Source: Daedaleopsis sinensis (Eukaryota; Basidiomycota; Agaricomycetes; Polyporales; Polyporaceae). From it: a stretch of 64,000 nt of DNA. The DNA lies in NCBI GenBank assembly GCA_033807695.1, contig CM066310.1, positions 62,001 to 126,000 on the forward strand, in the 5' to 3' direction. Position 1 is the first letter of the stretch. The number at the start of each line of letters is the position of its first letter. The notes beneath the pieces were generated by a model. It ran no database searches, was not told the origin of the DNA, and saw only the letters and a list, made by a program, of their open reading frames with translations. A program made the translations under genes and the position numbers. Below are positions 45,128 through 57,747 of the stretch, one piece after another.

Positions 45128-46555
45128 ATGAAGCTTACTATCACTGGCCACATCATCGGGCAAGGGGGACATAGTGCGTTAGGGACTAACACTATTGGCG
45201 TTTCAGCACTTATTTCCTCGTCACAGGTCGCGTATATCCAGGTATCCTCAAATGCAACAACACAGATCGCGGAAGAGTTATCGCGGTGAAACGTGCACGG
45301 TTTGTGGTAGTCCGTGAACCAGGGAAGAATAAGAAAAAGGTTGCAAAGATCACCTACACCACTCCCCACCCCGTCTTGCGTCATGAAGCATGCGCTCTCA
45401 AGAAGCTCGCTGGTCTGTAAAATCTGCCTTTTTCTAGCATATCAATAGCGGACTGATGGACTTCTCTCAGGCCACCCCAGCATCCCACAACCCTATGTCT
45501 GGGGATCAACACAGTACTTCCAATATCTCGGTCTTCCGATGCTTGGTCGAAACCTTACACAATATTTCGACCCCGAGTACAATGGGCCAGGCGTAGGCCG
45601 CTTGACGATACGTAATCTCGCCGCCATTGCCTGTCAAATGGTACGGAGTTGTTTATTTTGATTCGGCCAAACGATGAAACTAACACCATGTCAATCAGCT
45701 TGATGCCCTCCGCTATGTCCACTCCCACCAGATTGTCCACCGTGATATCAAACCGACGAACATGATGTTTGGTCCCAATGGGTCTTCTGAGCGGATATAT
45801 CTCATCGATTTTGGTATCTGCAAGCCCTTCCGCCCCGGCGAGGCAGTGTACAAGCCAGTTAAAGATAGCCGTTTCGTAGGGACGGTTCAATATTCAAGCG
45901 TGAACGGTCATCTCCATATCCGTACGTGCACCATCAGTGTAAGCAGTCACCTTTCTAACTGTTTCTATCAGCTCTGGCATACAAGGACGATCTCGAGTCC
46001 CTCTCTTACTCCCTCTTCGCTCTTCTACTGGGCAGCTTGCCCTGGAACGACATACTAGAGTGTTCGCCGGAGGTCTGCGCTAGCAAAATGAAGCTCAGGG
46101 GCCATAACCTATGCGCTGGATGGGATGTTCAATTTGGTGGTTTCCATGACTACTGTCGAAGTCTGTCCCCCGATCAGTTTCCGGATCATCAACATTGGAT
46201 ATCAATATTTAAGCAGCTTGCTCCGACTTCCGAGACCATACCGATGTATGATATCAACGATGCTTCGGAAAGAGTCGGCAACCCGAAAGAGCCCGCACTC
46301 CTCAATCCCAAGCCGATGGGATACCTAGAACTTCCTGACGAGCCAGCGGATAAGGGCACGTTGGGGCACCCGGAGGATCCATACGTCTCTGCCACCAGTC
46401 CTGAAGTAGAACACGGCCTTGAGGAGGACTGCGTTTTTCAAGAAGAACACAAGCTAATCTTGTCATTGCCTCAGTTAGCCAAAGTACCGGAGTATAAGAT
46501 ACACAAGTCGCTGGATCGTAAATGTCCTGATGAAGTGTTGCTTCCCGGGTTGTAG
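45128..46555 (+). CDS. CK1-like protein kinase C, canonical motifs
   Basis: Exons 45128-45173, 45227-45412, 45471-45640, 45699-45921 and 45972-46555 give a continuous frame. It starts [19 protein letters not shown] with a proper glycine-rich loop, then [13 protein letters not shown] (ATP lysine), [54 protein letters not shown] (HRD and Asn), [12 protein letters not shown] (DFG) and [14 protein letters not shown]. It then has [20 protein letters not shown] where family members have SRRDDLES, and a C-terminal tail to 46555. The second intron uses an unusual GTCTGT donor, inferred from frame. All catalytic residues are present. It faces away from kinase B across about 410 bp. Confidence 0.8.
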
Positions 46556-46834
46556 GCTCAAGGCTCATGTGTACTGTACCGCAGATATAACGCATACGAT
46601 TGACCTTGTAGTGACAAGGACTCCCCATGATGGTATGCAGCGAGATGTGATCGGCTGTCAAATCAGTAGTCAAGATACAACGCTAGTACAAGGACATAGA
46701 CACGGGGAATCCAGTTACTATATCATCTACAGAACCATGACACAGCATGCAACACTAGTACACAAAGACCACGAAGCCAAGCCCGAAGACCGTGCCCGCG
46801 ACATCAAGCATGCACCGCGATAGCAACCTCCGAC
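46556..46834. other. Short spacer between kinase C and the WDR48 relic
   Basis: Low-GC interval, nothing recognised. Confidence 0.5.
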
Positions 46835-49800
46835 CTATGCTCGCGCTGAACGTGCATGGCGAAATTCGCAGATTATCAGCACCAGGCATACTGCCGAACC
46901 ACCGCGAGGGTGATGTCGCGTAGCACGACGTTCAAGTTGTTGCACAGGATCTCGTACTGTGCTCCTCCGGCCGCGGCCAATATTCGTGCATGCATGCCGA
47001 GGACAACGGCGTTGTTCTCTAGCTTGTCTTAGACCTGCACGACGCGTTGACAGCGTCAGCCACGACGTTCGCTGCGACGAGCACGGAGTACGCTTCAGAC
47101 AGAGACGAGGACGTACATGCAGTGTTAGCTGGCGAACGCGCAAGGAACGACTCGCGATGAGCATCGATTGATGGCTGTGCCAGCAAAAATGATCGGTCCG
47201 CCCCGGGCAGACACGATGTTAAAGGGATGACAATGTACGTGTTCAACAGGGGATCCGTGTTCACCGTCGGGCTCCTTGTATGGCAGCAGGACGAAGCTCA
47301 TCTTCGTGATTAGGATCTTGAATCTGCAGCCACCACTCGAGCAGCCACAAAGGCATCATCCCCTCCCACGGAGGAGGCTCACACGGACGACTCGGGACAT
47401 ACCCGGTACATACGGCGCTAACCATCCGGAGGCTGCCTCTTCAGATATGAGGGTTGTAATATCGATGTTGGGTAGGATCGGCGCGCTCGGGCTCTCGCTC
47501 GAAGAGGGCAGAGTAATCAGATCTGCAAGCAAGTAAAACCTGCGCCGTTCACCAGGCTGCACAAACTCATATAACAAGAGTTCTGTCGTCAGCATGCACC
47601 ACAGACATCTAAAATAACATCTCTACCAGCGCGCCGACTCGTGCAGCAATAGTCGTCCCGCCTGGCGTCCCCCGCACTAGCCTTCCCGCTCACCACCCGC
47701 TTCGCATTCTTCCCAAACGCTCTGATCCGGCCCCCGTCAACCGTCTCGTTTCGCTCGTAGCCGACTTAGACCCCCAGCCATCCGGCGTCGGCGGGTCGAG
47801 GTCGAGGGCTGTGGCGCCCGCAGCGTGAAGCATCCTTGATGTTCGAGGACGGGGGAGGAGAGGGGTCGCCTCGGACGTGCTGGGCAACTGTGGAATGGGC
47901 GAAGGCCCGGAATCCCGCAGGGCACTGTGGAGCAGGACCCTCGGCATCGAGAGCGGCGACAACCGTGCCAGCGCAGTGAATATCGCCGGCGGCGAGACAA
48001 CGGGGAGCATGGTGGGCGAGAGAATGATGGGGCCTACCATGGCGAATCATACCACGGGCAGAGATATCCGAGGATGGGCAATTGTGCTCATTCGGCATGG
48101 CGTTCGGCGAGTTGATGTCGATGTGTTGGCGTAGTGCCCCACTGGAGGCGACTCGGAGATTGCCCAGGGTCGTGATTGTACGAGTCGCGCGCGCCTTGCT
48201 GCCAATCGCTGTTCTTCGCGGATGATGCCTTGCCCTTTTGTTGATGGTCACTGAGTGCAGGGTGAGTCAAGATTGGAATGTTCTAGTCATCGAAAGACTC
48301 ACACCTCGTTGAACTGGCGCTCAGCGCTCAGCACAGAATTCAGCCTCGTCGCGTATACCTCCGCCTCGAATCACCTTCCATGAGGTGGACCGTCTGCACG
48401 CCTGTCTTCGTGTCGAGGCAAAGCCCAAAAGGATACGACCGCCTCGGAGTCGCCCGCGAGGATGCGCCCCGCACGGCCTTGAGCGCCTCTCGCAGACTCC
48501 AGTGCTTCTCGGGCATGCTCCGCCCACCGGTAACTCCTACCGCACTCGCACTCCGTTCGCTCCCACGAAAGCGCGGTAAAGACGTCCTCGCTGACGAGCC
48601 GCAGACGTCCTCGCTGACGAGCCGCCCCAGACATACCCCACCCCACGTACGGCGTCCCACTACGACCTCACCCGCGATATCGACCCGTCATGGCGTGCGC
48701 ATGTGCAGCCTGCCGCAGCAGATCGAGACATGGTCGTGTTCCCGGTCCAGCTCTGGTCGTAGTAGGACCGCGTCAGCAACAACTTCGCGAATCTCATGCG
48801 GCCCTCCTCTGGGTGGCAGCTTTGACAACATTCCCGTCCGTCAAGCGAGTGCGCGGGCGAGTGCGTCGTGTTGCTAGGCACGGGGCTCCGGATCCGGAGC
48901 CTGCTGACTGGGAGAAGATGTTCTGTATTGGAGGACGTACCATACGAGGTACGCTGAGTACTGACGCCACCGATTAGAGCCTGGCGCCTCTGGATTGTGC
49001 CCGCGGAGTGAGGATCCACTCATCCTGAACCCGTCGTCGTTCGACGAACAAAGGGATGCCGCACCATGTGTCCTCACCGTCAAGGTCGGGGTCGATGTCG
49101 AGCTCTGCGATGGGCGCCACATTCGTGGAGGCGACAGTGGGCGCGGCGCGACTGTGATGCTAAGGCTGGACGACTGAGGGATGCCATCGCGCGAGAGCCA
49201 GGGAGATTTAGGGAGTTGCGCTTCCCGGAACGTGCATGTAGTAGTCACGCAGAGATTCTAGCGGCGGCGGTGGTAAAGATACCTGGCAGTGGCTGTCGAT
49301 GACTCCCTCTGCACTACGTGTGGGCACTCTCCAGCGCTTAATACCAGGACTTCTGGGTGCAGTCTAGATGTGGTCGTCCACTCAACGTCGGCCTTGCACA
49401 CCAAGCCAGAGCGATCGCCGGAGCAAAAGACCTCGAGAGCAGGATGTGAGAGTGCGTGTATGTGTGCAGGGCGCTGAGAGCACAGACCAGGACCTGATAG
49501 ATGCCACGACGATGCCAGTGTATGGTAGACCGAGGCGTGCTATCCTGATCGATTGCAAAGAGCCGGTCAGCAACTAGGAAAATGTCACTAGATCGTCTCA
49601 GAGAGAGTCGCTCCACTCACGTATATCGCGTCCTCCGAAGTGGGCCCTACTACTTTCGCTATTTGCTTGCTGGATTGCGTATCCCGCATGCGAGCTCCAG
49701 AGGCTAGTCGCGATGACAGACCTGTGCGGATCGTAGATGGACAGGTGCGGACCGGCGGCTTCTAGCAAGCTGGTCAAACGCTCATAGTTGTGAACGGCTC

Positions 49801-50860
49801 CATGTCCACGGGCAGAGGAAAGGATCGGCTTGGGATGCGGGGAGAGCCTTTCATCAAGCCATTAGACAATTACGATACGACTGTAAGCCGTGAGTATAGA
49901 CGACAAGACGAGGAGTAGAGGACACGCACCGCTGTGATTGTGGTTGACCCGATCACTTGTCGAAAGCGCGTCGTTGGCCACGGACGGGTCTGGAAAACGG
50001 ACACGTCAGTCAAAGTTGTTGCAGACGAAGCAGTGAGCGAATCGAGAACGGACGCGAATCGGATGGATGCGGACTCGGCGCAGTCGTCCGATATCTGCGA
50101 GGCGTAGAGCTCACAGCCAGTTCGTGGCCTTCCCGTAGTCGTGTGGTGATAACATGCCCGCAAGTACGGTTCTGCCTCCTCCGACCGGCGTACAAGACGG
50201 CCCTGAGAGGGAGACTTGGGTGGACGGCATTGCTCCGCCATGCTGCGCGAGATGGGAGTGATGGGAGCGCAACAAACATGTACATCAGCTACTCCTCTCC
50301 ATACCCGCGCGCAAGTGGCATGAAGAGTAGCAGCGGTCCACATCGTGCGTCCGTGCGTGAGCTCACCAAGCGCAGCTCATCGGACACACGGAAGAGCTCG
50401 CACACTGACGGTGTCCGATTCAAGCATAAGACGAGATACTCACCTTCAGTGCCTGGGAGATAGCGACGACGGTGCGCACTACAGCGTCGCAGCACTACTC
50501 GTCGCCCTCGTCCGCCTGATCAATAAGGTTGTCCGTCCAGGTCGTCATCACCTCCCTCCTCCGCGCGCTCCTCCCGCTCACACCGTACCGCTAAGCGAGC
50601 CGCTTCATAGGCACATTCAGGTTCCAGGAGATGTGAACGCGTCGAGAGCGGGACAGGTGTCAATTTGCCGTCGCAGTGGTTGGGCAGGGACGAGTGCCAA
50701 TAGGCCGATGGAGCTACGTTGCGAGGGATGGCGTGCGGAGGACGCTGGAGGCGGGGAGGCGTGTCGGTGGGATGATGTACGACACCCGCCGACGTGCTGG
50801 CGCCATCGTGTTACTCGCCGTCGTCGCCGTTCCGGTCAACGAGCTCGCGGTGCGTTCATC
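46835..50860 (-). pseudogene. Inverted, nearly full-length WDR48 pseudogene
   Basis: Minus-strand pieces follow the WDR48 order with many stops, frameshifts and indels. Near 50690-50810 are the N-terminal region and start-flanking DNA (GACACCCGCCGACGTGCTGG, TCGCCGTCGTCGCCGTTC), and at 50470-50640 exon 1. WD40 scraps lie at 49330-49600. Linker regions are at 48900-49250 and 48300-48650, and the VGPIILSPTMLPVVSPPAIF stretch is at 47690-48040. Near 47430-47560 is LISEEAASGW, and at 46870-47040 the final exon (RQYAW). It is much more diverged than the tandem copies, so it is an old duplicate. It ends at the same 5' flank, with a tRNA half beyond. Confidence 0.85.
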
Positions 50861-50869
50861 GAAAACGTG

Positions 50870-50915
50870 ACGCGCTATGACGCGATGGTCCCGGGTTCGA
50901 TTCCCCGTGTCGGAC
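50870..50915 (+). pseudogene. 3' half of a tRNA-Glu
   Basis: ACGCGATGGTCCCGGGTTCG followed by ATTCCCCGTGTCGGA matches the 3' half of the tRNA-Glu at 38444-38515, including the B box and full 3' acceptor strand. The 5' half and A box are not recognisable. It sits on the 5' side of the inverted WDR48 relic in the same divergent arrangement as the tRNA-like element beside the intact gene. Confidence 0.8.
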
Positions 50916-51246
50916 TATAGTGCATTTGTGTTTTGCTCATGATCGTCACTTCTTCTTGTGATACCGGGACTCAGTACTCTGGCAGTACTCGGTACTAGGT
51001 TATTTGAAGCACCCTCGATCTCTTCTGATATATATTTCCCTTGAATGCCCTACTCAGGTTCCAGTACTATGTACTTCTAACTTCATCGATGTCTCCCAGG
51101 ACTATGTCCATGGATCCGGACGCACTGTACAACTTTACCTCGCACAAACACTGTTAGTACTAGTAGAATGGGTTCAAGTTGGCCGGGAGGACAATGTCGA
51201 AGAAGCAGCCAACAATCCGGATATGCACCACACACCTATTGAAGCC
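50916..51246. other. Intergenic
   Basis: Lower-GC stretch between the tRNA half and the carboxylase 3' end; nothing recognised. Confidence 0.5.
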
Positions 51247-54200
51247 CTACTGTTCGAAGAATACCAATGCGTCTCCGGCCTGCACCACCGCGCCCTCCCG
51301 CACGCTCCTCCCGATCCCGCTCACCTTCCACCCAACGTACTCGTCTCCAGCCTCCACCTTCACCTCCGTCTTCATCGCCTCCAGAATCACGAGCACGTCC
51401 TCGGCAGACCGCACGACGTCTCCGACCGCGCACTCGATCTTCCACACGGTCGCCGTCAACGACGCCGTCACGCACGCGCCGCCCTCGCCACGGTCGCCCG
51501 CTTCACAGCAGGGTGATGTCAATCGTTGTCAGTCGCATTCCTCGACAACACTCCAGGATCGGGGATCACTCACAGGATGACTCCCCAGTAGGCGGAGCTG
51601 CTCTGCGCGCCTCCATCTCCTCGCGACGTCTGCGGTCCCATTCCGCGAACGACTCGCGCTCACTGCCGTCTCATCGCATCAGCGTGCAGTTCGATAGGTA
51701 CCACGCATTTCAATGCAGACTCACCGTATCTCCTCCGCGGCCACTCCGGCCGCCTGCCCACGCTTGAAGCTCCGGACCTCGTCCGCGACGCTCTCCGCAA
51801 ACGCGGTGTACTCCGCCATCGAGAACGTCCGGTCCTCGATCTGCAGACCGTCGTCAAAACTCAGGAGCAACGGAGCCCTAGCGGCGGGTGCGCGGCGCAC
51901 CTCAAAGACGTACTGCCCGGCATCGAATGCCTTCTCAGCCTAGTCAGCACGCAAGAGGCGTCATCAGCACCCTCTAGCCATTGCACTCGAGGACCAGAGC
52001 AGGTACGCCCAGCTCCACTTACCTCCAGGTACTCCTCCTCGCTCACGACTTTGAACGCGACCTTGCGCCCCAACAGCAGAGAAGGATGGGACACATCGCA
52101 TCAGCACGCGAGTCCGCAGGGAGAAATCAGCGACGGGAAACAAGACGCAGACGCACCTGGTCAAACGGCCGCAGCAGCCCCGGACTCTCCGGCGCAAAGT
52201 CCCGGCCCTTGCCCCACGTCTGCCACGGGGGAAGCGTGCGCCCGTACAGCTGGTAGCCCCCGGGCGACTCGATGGGGTAAATCGCGGCGACGACGCCTGC
52301 GATGCCGATTGCGCCCTGTGAGGGATAAACACCCGTCGCCGGTATCCAGCGTCAGCGTTTACAATCAAAAGTATATGGGAACAAGGGCGCGCACGCGGGG
52401 AGTGTATGTCCGGGAAGGGTTCATCTTCTGACCTACGAGCCTGCAGCGTGGGTCGATCTGTACGCGGTCAGCGGCGCGAATCACGATAGATGAACGCAAA
52501 GGAGCACGGCGGGTGCGGTACGCACCGGCACGAGGAATGGACAGGCGAGGTAGAACCCCACCCCGAGCACTAACTGTGCTCCAAGCTCAAGTCAGCGACG
52601 AGTGGAGCCACTGCGGCGGCGCGGGAGAAAACGACACTCACATAATCCGTCCGCACAAGCTTCTCCAAGGCCTCCGCGCCGCTCGCGAGTCCGTTGTTCC
52701 GCGCGAGGTACTCAACGTTGCTCGGGAGATAAGCCGCCTCTGCGCGCACGCTGCGTGCATACCGCGCCAGCGCCTCGCGGCACCACCGGTCGTCGGGCAC
52801 CATCGGGAACGTGATGCGGCGCCCAGGGAAGGTCAGCGCACCGCTGTCCGCCGGGAGCGTAGATGCGACGGACACGAGCGCGTCGAGCAGTGCGGCCCGC
52901 GACGTGCGTCCCACGTCGAAGTGCACCTGTGCGACGAGAGGTCAGCGCGCGTCACAGCAGAGGGGAGACGCGACTCGCCATCGTCGAGCGGATGCACGGC
53001 GCAAGGGACCAGATGCCGGGGATGGCGCGCCGTCTGACCTCGCCCTCGAACGCGTGTATCCGCGCGCGCACGCCGAAGTCCAGCACCATCTCCCCGAACT
53101 CGACGAGGATCGCTCCGTCGCCGGCCTGGCGGAAGACCACCTCTGGCAGCCCCGAAGCCGGATCGGCGGGGATGGTGTGCAGGCGCGGGTCGACGTCGGT
53201 GTCTTCGGCCAGCAGCGCGTCCGGGTCGGTACGTGACAGAGATGTCGGGAGCCGCGGGAGTGCTGCAAGCGGGGTCGACGAGCCTGCCGCCATTACCAGA
53301 ACGGCGAAGAACTCCTTCTGCTCTTCGTACAGCGCGACGGCGCGGTCGTACGAGACGCGCACGAAGCGGACCGTGTTCCCCGCGCGCAGCTGCCCGAGCT
53401 TCCACCTGCACACGACAGACTCTGTTCAGCACATTCCACTGGAGAGCAAGAAAAGGTGCATGCCACTCACATGTCCGCACTCGCCACCGTACACACGCAC
53501 ACGTATCCGCCCATGTCCGGGCCCTCGTGCGTGAGAATGACGGGAGTGTCCCCATTCACGTTCACCGCCCCGAACGCGTATCCATTATCGAGGATGTTGC
53601 TCGGGTGCGACCCGCCCTCCCCGCCATTTTCTCGCGCCCAGCGGATCTGCCCAGGGCCCTCGAGGCGCACGCCCATCCGGTTGCTCGCCGCGCTCACCGT
53701 CCACCGTGCGCCAAAGAACTCCACGAGCCCCTGCGGGGTGACGAACGTCGGGTCACACTGCGGGCCGGGGAGGACGCGGATCGCCCAGTGGCCGTTGGCG
53801 GGGTAGGACGGGACGTGCGAGTCAGGCAGAGCGACCGCATCTGCGGCAGTGGCGACGGATGACTCTGCCGCAAGAGCGAGGTGGTCCCCGGCGGTGAGAG
53901 GCCGACCTTGGTACCCCCCGAGGCCCATCGACGTCGCCCTCGAACCGAGGTAGAGCGGTACGTCCGGTAGCCCGCCCCTGATCGCGAGGTACGTCCGCAT
54001 CCCCGCACCCTTCGTCGTCCCGATCACAAGCTTGCCCCCGGCCGGAATGATAACGCGCGCCCACATGCGCACCGCTGCCCCGTCTACGGTCACTTGTGCC
54101 GCCGCCCCGGTGATTGCGATGGTGGCGGGGACGTGGAAGAGCAGCCGGCAGCCGGTGAGCGTCGTCTCAAGGCCCTCCGTTCCTGCGGGGTTCCCGACGA

Positions 54201-56049
54201 GGATGTTGGCGGTCCGGAACGCATACGAGTCCATCGGACCGCTGCGGGGCATCCCGAGACCGATGCGGCGCCCGGGGTAGTCCTGCACGGTCGTCTCGAT
54301 CCCGCCGCTGAGGACCGTGAAAGCTCTGTGCCAGATGTCAGCGTACATGGCGGGCAGGGCAGTGGGACAGCAACAACCTTAGGGTGAACGCGAACGTCTC
54401 GAGGAAGGCCGTCGTCGCGCAGCCTGCGCGGAATACATCGGACTCGCAGATCGCCCGGAGGTATTGGATGTTGTTGGGGGGGCCATGCACCTTCGCCCTC
54501 GCCAGCACACTGCACAATCGCTCGATTGCTTCGGCTCGATCTGACGCGGTGACGATGAGCTTGCACGCGAGCGGGTCGAAGTACGGGGTGATCGTGGTCC
54601 CCGTCTCGACCCACGAGTCGACCCGCAGCCAGTCTTCGGACGGGAAGTCGACGTACTGCAGGATCCCCGGGCACGGCTTGAACTGCGCGGCGGGGTTTTC
54701 GCAGTACACACGGACCTCTATCGCGTGTCGCTTTCGCTCCCTAGAAGATATTTTGTAGAGAGCTTGGTTATAGAACGGGGAGAGGAGTCCTCGATCGCCC
54801 GGGCTGTCACGCGCAGCAATTCCTTGCAGAATCATAAGCTCGACTATATCGAGGCCCGGATTGAGCTGTTCCGTAACTGGGTGTTCGACCTGACTGACGG
54901 TGAATACATCGCGATAGCGTCAAAGGATAAAGAGCGAACTCACTTGCAACCGCGTGTTCATTTCGAGAAAGAAGAACTGTCCGGTCGCATCGTCGACCAG
55001 AAATTCGACCGTCCCGGCGGATGCATACTGGACGTGTTCAGCGAGGCGAACCGCGGCTGCCCACATCTTCTCCTGTTCGTCTGAAGTACCCAAGTCTAGT
55101 TTCCGACCAAAACCGAATAAAGCAGATGGAGCATACCCGGATGGCTGAGCATGAACGGACTAGGCGCCTCTTCGATAACCTTCTGGTGTCGTCTCTGGAT
55201 GCTGCACTCACGTTCGCCCATGTGGATCGCGTGTCCTGTCCCATCTCCGAACACCTAGATACGTCAGCGTCTTCGCTTCTAGGACGGATGGAGCCCTTAC
55301 CTGAACCTCGACGTGGCGAGCAGCGGGGTAGTACTTCTCGACAAACAGCCCGCCATCCCCGAACAATGCCTAGGACGGTGTAAGAACAACATCACAGCAG
55401 GATCATGATAACTCACTTGTGCACGGGCCTGGGTAGACGAAAACTTGTCCCGAACGTCCTCTGCGCTCTTGCACACAACCAAGCCCATCCCGCCTCCCCC
55501 CGCGGTCGACTTCAGCATCACCGGAAAACCAATCCGCTCGGCCAACCCTACAGCCTGGTCCGCGTCCCCCAGCAGCCCCTCCGACCCCGGAACAACCGGC
55601 ACGCCCACCGCCCTGGCCAGCTCCCTTGCACGATGCTTCAAGCCCATCGCGTCGATCGTCTCCGCGCGCGGCCCGAGCCACGTCACCCCAGCATCCGCGA
55701 CCATGCGCGCGAACGCCGCGTTCTCGGCCAGAAAGCCGTAGCCCGGATGCACGAGCGTGACCGCGTGCGTCTTGCATATGGCAACGATGGCAGCGGCGTC
55801 AAGGTATCCACGCGCGTCCGCTGTATGGTCGTCGGCGCTGAACGGCGCGAGCGCGGCTGATTCGTCGGCGAAGACGACGTGGGGGGCGGCGGAGTCCGCG
55901 GGAGTGTATATCGCGACGGTGCGGAGGCCGAGGCGTTTGGCGGTCCTGAGGATGCGCACGGCGATTTCTCCGCGGTTTGCGACGAGGAGTTTGTGGGCTT
56001 CATAGGTCGCTGGGGTCGCCGCTGCCGAGGGAAATGGCGAGGCAGACAT
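51247..56049 (-). CDS. Biotin-dependent carboxylase, urea carboxylase-like (lamA-type)
   Basis: Multi-exon gene starting [20 protein letters not shown], in the domain order of urea carboxylase. The biotin carboxylase module has [32 protein letters not shown], the ATP-grasp loop [64 protein letters not shown] and [11 protein letters not shown]. The KipA-like (AHS2) module at about 54348-53467 has [20 protein letters not shown] and [20 protein letters not shown]. The KipI-like (AHS1) module at about 53400-52000 has [55 protein letters not shown] and LLRPFDQ. The C-terminal biotinyl domain has the EAMKTE attachment lysine and ends at 51247. There is no amidase (allophanate hydrolase) half, unlike yeast Dur1,2. 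It is divergent from a LamB gene, so the substrate may be a lactam or 5-oxoproline pathway intermediate rather than urea. Confidence 0.88.
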
Positions 56050-56318
56050 CGCGAAGGAAGAAGATTACAGCGCACTAAGAGTCATACATACCTATATTTC
56101 CAGTGCTCTACGCGGGGTATGACCGCAGTGCGATAGCATGGGAAGGGAAGGGTGGAGTGCATGGGCGGTCCCACAGAGTAGTAATAAGCTTGTATCCCAT
56201 GACCGCGTGTTATCGCGGCCAACTCTACTGTGGCAGATATACAGGGTACATATACTGCAAGATGTTTAGCGTTACTTTTCGCATCCGAGTCCTATCATCC
56301 TCAGCGACTCACTGCATC
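56050..56318. promoter_or_regulatory. Shared divergent promoter of the lam-type pair
   Basis: Only 269 bases separate the two start codons, so both genes must be driven from here. In Aspergillus nidulans the lamA/lamB pair has this divergent layout and is under amdR and nitrogen/carbon repression. I did not find a clear TATA box or a cluster of GATA sites by eye, so the regulatory link is by analogy. Confidence 0.6.
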
Positions 56319-57747
56319 ATGGCGAAGATCCGCGCAACGGTTAATTGCGATATGGGCGAGGTATGTTATTTCACCTCTTGATTTCTATTTCAATACGTTC
56401 CTGGTATCAGTCATGTCTTTCTGCGGTAAATCAGGGTGGAACTTACTACTAGCCAGCGATGGTGGTAGTGGTGGTCGACTTACAAGTTATGTTAGGCGCT
56501 GAGACAGGCTGAGACGTGCCAGTCATCTGGCGCTTATCTTCTTGACTTCGTTCATTTTCCTCGTCACCTTCGACACTCGTGTTAACTTCATCGCGATCGT
56601 AAGAAAAGATGCTGATTTCTGTTCCAGGGATTTGCTCTTTACAAAATTGTGAGTAGATCTGTGGATGAAGAATTCTCGACATAGCCTCTTGACACACGAA
56701 CACGTCGCAGGGCGATGACGAGGCATTGATGAAAACCATCCACTTGGCCAACGTTGCGTGTGGCTTTCACGCATCGTGAGTGTGGTGAGGGCAAAAGGGA
56801 CACGACTGACATTGTTACCTGTAGGGACTTTTCCATCATGAACACGACAGTCAAAATCGCGAAGGAAAATGGCGTCCTGGTCGGTGCCCACCCGTCGCTC
56901 CCGGACAGACAGGGTTGGGGTAGACGCGAGATGGCTATGGAGCCGGTATGTTTTGACTGCTGTGTCAACAAGGTGGTGCTGATGAAGATGTAGGACGAGC
57001 TTGCGTCGTGCTTCATCTACCAAGTTGGCGCTCTCACCGGATTTCTTGCTCTGCACGGCGTTTCCTTGAACCATGTGAGTGGTCTCTGCATGAGCGAGTG
57101 AACAAAGTATCCTGACACAGGTCGCAGCTCAAGCCACACGGAGCCGTATACGGTATGACGGCACGAGACATGGCGTTGGCCCGGGCTGTCGTCGGCGTTG
57201 CGAAACTCTTCAATGTGCCTTTCATGGGACTGGCGGGAACGTGTCACCAGTTGGCTTGTACGGAGCTAGGTGTGCCTTTTATTGCAGGTATGTCTGCCTC
57301 TTTAGTCTTCTCTGCCCACCGCCCGTATCACTCATGCTATGCTTCCCAGAATGGTTTGCGGATCTAGACTACAGTGCCGAGGGAAAGCTGCTTATCACGA
57401 AGTGAGCGCACTCCTTCTCGCAGCACGAGCTTGCTAATTGCAGCCTTGCTGGTACCGGCATACCGCATGCTCTTAGAAAGCACGACGCCGTCCCTCTCCG
57501 AGAGGTCAAAGATAGGGTAAACAGATTACTCGACGAGAAGAAGATCTCGACCGTGAGTGGTGCGCTACCTCTTCCCGACGGTGTCTCCGAGGTTTCTATT
57601 TGCTGCCACTCTGATACCCCCGTACGTGTGTAGCTCCGCGCACGGCCATTACTGCTGACTAGTCGCACTGAACAGGGAGCGGTCGAGATCGCCCAAGCCG
57701 TGAAGGCGCTCGTCGATGAGAATAACGCGAATATGGCTTCGAAGTGA
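56319..57747 (+). CDS. LamB/YcsF family protein (PxpA-like)
   Basis: Starts [14 protein letters not shown] at 56319. Spliced exons give [167 protein letters not shown] and [23 protein letters not shown]. The conserved [27 protein letters not shown] and CCHSDTP motifs identify the family. Bacterial PxpA works with PxpB/PxpC (KipI/KipA homologues) to open 5-oxoproline; here the KipI/KipA modules are fused into the divergent carboxylase. An in-frame stretch [12 protein letters not shown] before KHDAV looks extra and may reflect a mis-set exon edge. Confidence 0.88.
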
